This document shows, piece after piece, positions 22,433-25,041 of a stretch of 25,041 bases of DNA (the first letter of the stretch is position 1; each line of letters begins with the position of its first letter). Source of the stretch: CBETVX01 sp965539935 (GTDB taxonomy: Bacteria > Bacillota > Clostridia > Peptostreptococcales > Caminicellaceae); the NCBI GenBank assembly GCA_965539935.1, contig CBETVX010000045.1, positions 1-25,041 of the forward strand, in the 5' to 3' direction. Both the position numbers and the translations under genes were made by a program. The notes below the pieces were generated by a model. The model did no database searches. It was not told the origin of the DNA and saw only the letters and a program-made list of their open reading frames with translations.

Positions 22433-22464
22433 AAAAACCTGCAGCATAAGCTGCGGGGTTTTTT
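22432..22464. terminator. terminator shared by glutaredoxin and GNAT genes
   Basis: An A tract, then CCTGCAGC-ATAA-GCTGCGGGG and TTTTTT. The stem is 8 bp with one G-U pair. A/T tracts on both sides allow termination of the plus-strand redox operon and of the minus-strand acetyltransferase gene, whose stop codon lies at its edge. Confidence 0.88.
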
Positions 22465-23113
22465 ATTTTGCAGGTTTATAATATATTAAATCTGTATACA
22501 AATTACCTTCATATGTTTCGTATCTAACTCCTGCTAAGGTATATTTTTGCTTCTTTCTAAATGCTAAGGAAGCAAAATTTGGAGTAGGACTTATTATAGT
22601 TTCAGCAAAAATATTTTCAATATTAGCTTTCTTTAAATCTGATATTAGTTTCTTGTATAAAATACTTCCGATTCCATTGCCTGTATTACCTGCCATTATT
22701 GCTGTTTTATCGATAACTATAAACTTGTCTGTTTTTTTCATATCAAAAGCTGGAGACCAATATATGTCATTAACCCAATCTGGGTTATACTTTAACCATT
22801 CTTCCTTTGTGTAAGCCATTAAAAAGCCGATTGTAATGTTGTTGTAATTAGCTACATAAAAGTATTCTAATTCTTCTACTCTTTCTTTAAAAAATTGTTT
22901 ATATTTACTAGGGCTTGAAACGTAGTTATCCATTAGGAAACCTTCATAAGAATCCTTTTTCTTTGATCCTACACTAGAAGCTATGTTATAAATAGCTTCT
23001 ACATCCTTAAAAGAAGCCTTTGATACCTTGATAAATTTACTATCTAGCTTAGATTTTTTACTTACGATATTTTGGTTAGCCACTGGAGAGCTGTGCAAAT
23101 TTACTATTTCCAT
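22463..23113 (-). CDS. GNAT family N-acetyltransferase
   Basis: A 216-residue soluble protein. The C-terminal half has the GNAT fold pattern: FYVANYNNITIGFLMAY (strand 4 region), KFIVIDKTAIMAGNTGNGIGSILYKKLISDL (motif A, acetyl-CoA binding with T-G-N-G-I-G), and a later NFASLAFRKKQKYTLAGVR helix-strand typical of motif B. The first 30 residues (MEIVNLHSSPVANQNIVSKKSK) are polar and unlike the family. It starts behind AAAGGGGGAT. The substrate is unknown. It is a single gene between the shared terminator and a long gap. Confidence 0.85.
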   Translation of the reverse strand: MEIVNLHSSPVANQNIVSKKSKLDSKFIKVSKASFKDVEAIYNIASSVGSKKKDSYEGFLMDNYVSSPSKYKQFFKERVEELEYFYVANYNNITIGFLMAYTKEEWLKYNPDWVNDIYWSPAFDMKKTDKFIVIDKTAIMAGNTGNGIGSILYKKLISDLKKANIENIFAETIISPTPNFASLAFRKKQKYTLAGVRYETYEGNLYTDLIYYKPAK

Positions 23114-23449
23114 TTAAATCCCCCTTTGTAATTGTGATTATATTGTAAAAATTCCAAAAATAACCTAAAAATTGCACGAAATTTAAGAATTTTCTGTAAA
23201 AGAATAATAAAATAACTCCTATATAAATATGGTCATTATTTTAGAATTGTAATAAAATTTATTTATAGATTAAAAAGATGATTAAAAGGTTAGCTAAAAT
23301 AAGAGAGTGATAATAATAGAGGAAGTCCAAATAGACTGGGATTGACTTCTCTTACTAAAATCTTGTATTTAGATGGTAATCCGCATATAAATTATATCAT
23401 ATTTTAATAAGAATGTAAATAATTATAATCAAAATATATATAAAAAATA
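23114..23449. other. 336-nt AT-rich gap without a gene
   Basis: No supported ORF. A weak hairpin (GAGGAAGTC at 23319-23327 with GACTTCTC at 23344-23351, one bulge) is followed on the minus strand by TATTATTATC and may end the DUF421/DUF4363 transcript. The part near 23114-23160 should contain the GNAT promoter, but no clear match was seen. Confidence 0.5.
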
Positions 23450-23830
23450 TCATAAAATATTTTTTAAAGATAAAGATTCTTTTTCTCTAATATGGTCAAC
23501 AAAAAATTTTAAATTTGCAATCTCTCCCAAAATTAAAGATTTATCTTTAATTAATATATAAATTTCAATTCTACTTAAGGATAAATTAATTTTTTCCATT
23601 TCTTCGTGATCTATTACTAACATCAATACTTTTAATTTATCTTTCCAAGTTTTTTCTATATCGCTAAAAATAACTTGAGTTTCAGGCCAATCTTCCTTAT
23701 TTATTTTTTTCTCTAATTCATTTAAATAACCAGTCAATTGATTAGAAAGATTATCGATAATGTTATATATTGAAAACCAAATCAGAATTAATATACATAT
23801 AATTATAAATGAAATATAAAAAGACCTCAT
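23450..23830 (-). CDS. DUF4363 family protein
   Basis: About 126 residues starting MRSFYISFIIICILILIWFSIY, one N-terminal membrane segment or uncleaved signal. A helical domain of alternating charged and hydrophobic residues follows (LSNQLTGYLNELEKKINKEDWPETQVIFSDIEKTWKDKLKVLMLVIDHEEMEKI), the pattern of DUF4363 proteins of Clostridia. ATG 23830 is chosen because GGGG lies 6 nt upstream; the open frame extends further only through the preceding gene. It begins 1 nt after the DUF421 stop, so the two are translationally coupled. The molecular function is unknown. Confidence 0.78.
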   Translation of the reverse strand: MRSFYISFIIICILILIWFSIYNIIDNLSNQLTGYLNELEKKINKEDWPETQVIFSDIEKTWKDKLKVLMLVIDHEEMEKINLSLSRIEIYILIKDKSLILGEIANLKFFVDHIREKESLSLKNIL

Positions 23831-23831
23831 A

Positions 23832-24518
23832 TTATTCCCCATTTCTTTGATTTTTCTTATAAATAGATAGATTTTTATCTTGGGTAAAGGAAGCGTATAA
23901 AATTTCATTAATATCATTAATGTTTTCCTTCTTTAACTGTTTATATAGCCAGTTAAAATCCAAAGAAACTTTTTCTAGATTCCTGTAATTAACCTTTCCA
24001 TCAATAATTATACTGATTGGTAAATTAACAGGTTTAGTATTTATATTAAGGTCAGAAGGAGTTAAAGGTTTTTCCGATGCCTTAGGGATCACACTCAAAT
24101 CTCCATTAGTTTCTAATATTGCAAACTCAACATCGTCTATATTATGAAAGTTTTTAATTCTAAGTTGTTCTATCAAATCATTCATATTGATTCTTAATTT
24201 TTTAAGTTCGCTTTCTACAATTTCACCATTACGAATAAGTATAGAGGGTTTACCACAAATGATAGCTCGAGCTCTTTCGCTTTTAAGATTTATTATGGAT
24301 ACAGTTATCTGTAATAGAACAAGGGTGAAAATAGCTACAACTCCATTTAAAAATGGCATACTAACATCTTCCATGTGAATTGAAGCCAACTCAGATATCA
24401 TTATTATTGCTACTAACTCAAAAGGTTGCAGTTCAGAAAGTTCAGATTTACCCATTATTCTAACAGCAATAACTACAGATATATATAAAAGAATTGTTCT
24501 AAAAAAAATCGTAATCAT
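23832..24518 (-). CDS. DUF421 membrane protein (YetF/YdfR-like)
   Basis: A 228-residue protein with three N-terminal membrane segments (FFRTILLYISVVIAVRIMG, PFELVAIIMISELASIHM, LNGVVAIFTLVLLQITVSII). The soluble DUF421 domain follows (about 80-140: KPSILIRNGEIVESELKKLRINMNDLIEQLRIKNFHNIDDVEFAILETNGDLSVI). The motif MGKSELSELQPFELV is typical of the family. Related DUF421 proteins (YetF, 2Duf) are linked to the spore inner membrane in Bacillus. ATG 24518 lies 7 nt after GAGGTG; an in-frame ATG at 24548 has no site. It pairs with the DUF4363 gene downstream, a recurring arrangement in clostridia as far as recalled. Confidence 0.88.
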   Translation of the reverse strand: MITIFFRTILLYISVVIAVRIMGKSELSELQPFELVAIIMISELASIHMEDVSMPFLNGVVAIFTLVLLQITVSIINLKSERARAIICGKPSILIRNGEIVESELKKLRINMNDLIEQLRIKNFHNIDDVEFAILETNGDLSVIPKASEKPLTPSDLNINTKPVNLPISIIIDGKVNYRNLEKVSLDFNWLYKQLKKENINDINEILYASFTQDKNLSIYKKNQRNGE

Positions 24519-24711
24519 AAAAGGCACCTCTTGGTCTTTGATAGTCATTGATTATATATAATAGTTACTATATATAGTTTTTCATAAAAAAATTAAAATA
24601 TTTATCAACTAAATACAAAATGCCATATTGAAATATTGCATTTAATTTCTAAAATTATATATGCGTATAAAATGTAGATAAAATTTTCTATATGTTTTTA
24701 TATAGGAACTA
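24519..24711. other. AT-rich spacer between DUF421 gene and the tandem promoters
   Basis: This part, with the promoter block to the window end, makes over 500 nt without a gene. It contains only an AT palindrome ACTATATATAGT (24567-24578). It must hold the minus-strand promoter of the DUF421/DUF4363 pair, but no convincing match was found. Confidence 0.5.
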
Positions 24712-24740
24712 TTGACTTACAAAATGAGATTTGGTAAAAT
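24712..24740 (+). promoter_or_regulatory. rRNA-type promoter P1
   Basis: TTGACT and TAAAAT are separated by 17 nt, with TGG before the -10. A G (24748, GTTGCTAAA) lies 8 nt after the -10 box. It is the first of four tandem promoters at the right end. Confidence 0.7.
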
Positions 24741-24801
24741 AATATCCGTTGCTAAAAAAACAAGTTATTTCAAAAAATGTTTTGGAAAAGTTGAAAACCA
24801 C

Positions 24802-24830
24802 TTGACAAACATTAGTAAGCTTGTTAAACT
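24802..24830 (+). promoter_or_regulatory. rRNA-type promoter P2
   Basis: A consensus TTGACA and TAAACT are separated by 17 nt. The predicted start is G 24837 at GTCGCTTTG. Confidence 0.75.
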
Positions 24831-24872
24831 ATAAAAGTCGCTTTGATCAAGAAAATAAAAACAAAAAAGTTC

Positions 24873-24901
24873 TTGACAAAACACTTTAGCTTTGATAAAA
24901 T
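24873..24901 (+). promoter_or_regulatory. rRNA-type promoter P3
   Basis: TTGACA and TAAAAT are separated by 17 nt (TGA before the -10). The predicted start is G 24909 at GTCGCTAAAG. The first six bases pair with AGCGAC at 24936-24941, giving a 5' hairpin. The upstream AAAAAAGTTC is repeated before P4. Confidence 0.8.
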
Positions 24902-24978
24902 ATATTTTGTCGCTAAAGTTAATAATTCAAAATTAAGCGACTGAGCAAAAAATGTTTCAGAAGATTCAAAAAAAGTTC

Positions 24979-25007
24979 TTGACAAGCACAAAACATTGTG
25001 TTAAGAT
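24979..25007 (+). promoter_or_regulatory. rRNA-type promoter P4
   Basis: TTGACA and TAAGAT are separated by 17 nt. The predicted start is G 25014 at GCGTCGATG. A leader hairpin GTCGA-TGATAT-TCGAC (25016-25031) follows. The window ends 10 nt later, where an rRNA leader would continue. Confidence 0.8.
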
Positions 25008-25041
25008 AATAAAGCGTCGATGATATTCGACAACATAAACA

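Noticed and set aside
23279..23400. Possible decayed gene in the gap before DUF4363
   Set aside because: Only fragments of 10-20 codons with stops between them and no recognisable family.

Overview
The window looks like chromosomal DNA of a low-GC, Gram-positive, endospore-forming anaerobe of the Clostridia/Tissierellia kind. This is inferred from the strong AGGAGG-type ribosome binding sites with frequent TTG and GTG starts, the very AT-rich intergenic DNA, an H-type small acid-soluble spore protein, a UGA-encoded selenoprotein of the HesB-like family typical of such anaerobes, and the short-form HisG that works with HisZ. No mobile element, phage, CRISPR array or defence system was seen.

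Layout. 1-4325: an NtrC-type sigma-54 activator (its sensor kinase probably ends at the window edge), then an AGCS sodium:alanine/glycine symporter preceded by a good -24/-12 sigma-54 promoter, then an L-asparaginase. Together these suggest amino-acid uptake and catabolism under sigma-54 control. 4459-7028: two cell-wall proteins, an L,D-transpeptidase with a peptidoglycan-binding domain and a membrane-anchored GH18 protein with an SH3-like region. 7271-9603: an HD-GYP phosphodiesterase on the minus strand, diverging from a small MltG-like protein without a catalytic domain and an FxsA protein. 9650-18277: a complete histidine pathway. HisJ phosphatase is on the minus strand and diverges from hisZ-G-D-C-B-H-A-F-IE, nine tightly packed or overlapping genes. 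The his promoter is followed by a perfect 28-nt palindrome, and the operon ends in a strong terminator shared with a convergent sspH gene that is only 59 codons long.

18499-20574: a long AT-rich leader with two near-identical promoters and two hairpins, then an NSS-family sodium-dependent transporter. 20742-21130: a three-gene tRNA operon, Leu(UAA)-Leu(UAG)-Phe(GAA), with its promoter and terminator. 21235-22464: a perfect sigma-A promoter and a CsoR-like G/C-rich inverted repeat, then a three-gene redox unit: a HesB/IscA-like selenoprotein read through an in-frame UGA with a visible bacterial SECIS hairpin, a membrane protein with two 4Fe-4S-type cysteine motifs, and a YruB-type glutaredoxin. 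22463-24518: a GNAT acetyltransferase and a DUF421-DUF4363 membrane pair on the minus strand. 24712-25041: four tandem sigma-A promoters of rRNA type, all with a G at the predicted +1. They most likely drive an rRNA operon that starts just beyond the window.

The strongest observations are the selenoprotein and its operon with a CsoR-like site, the sigma-54 activator/transporter pairing, the palindrome at the his promoter, and the initial transcribed motif shared by the tRNA operon and the putative rRNA promoters.
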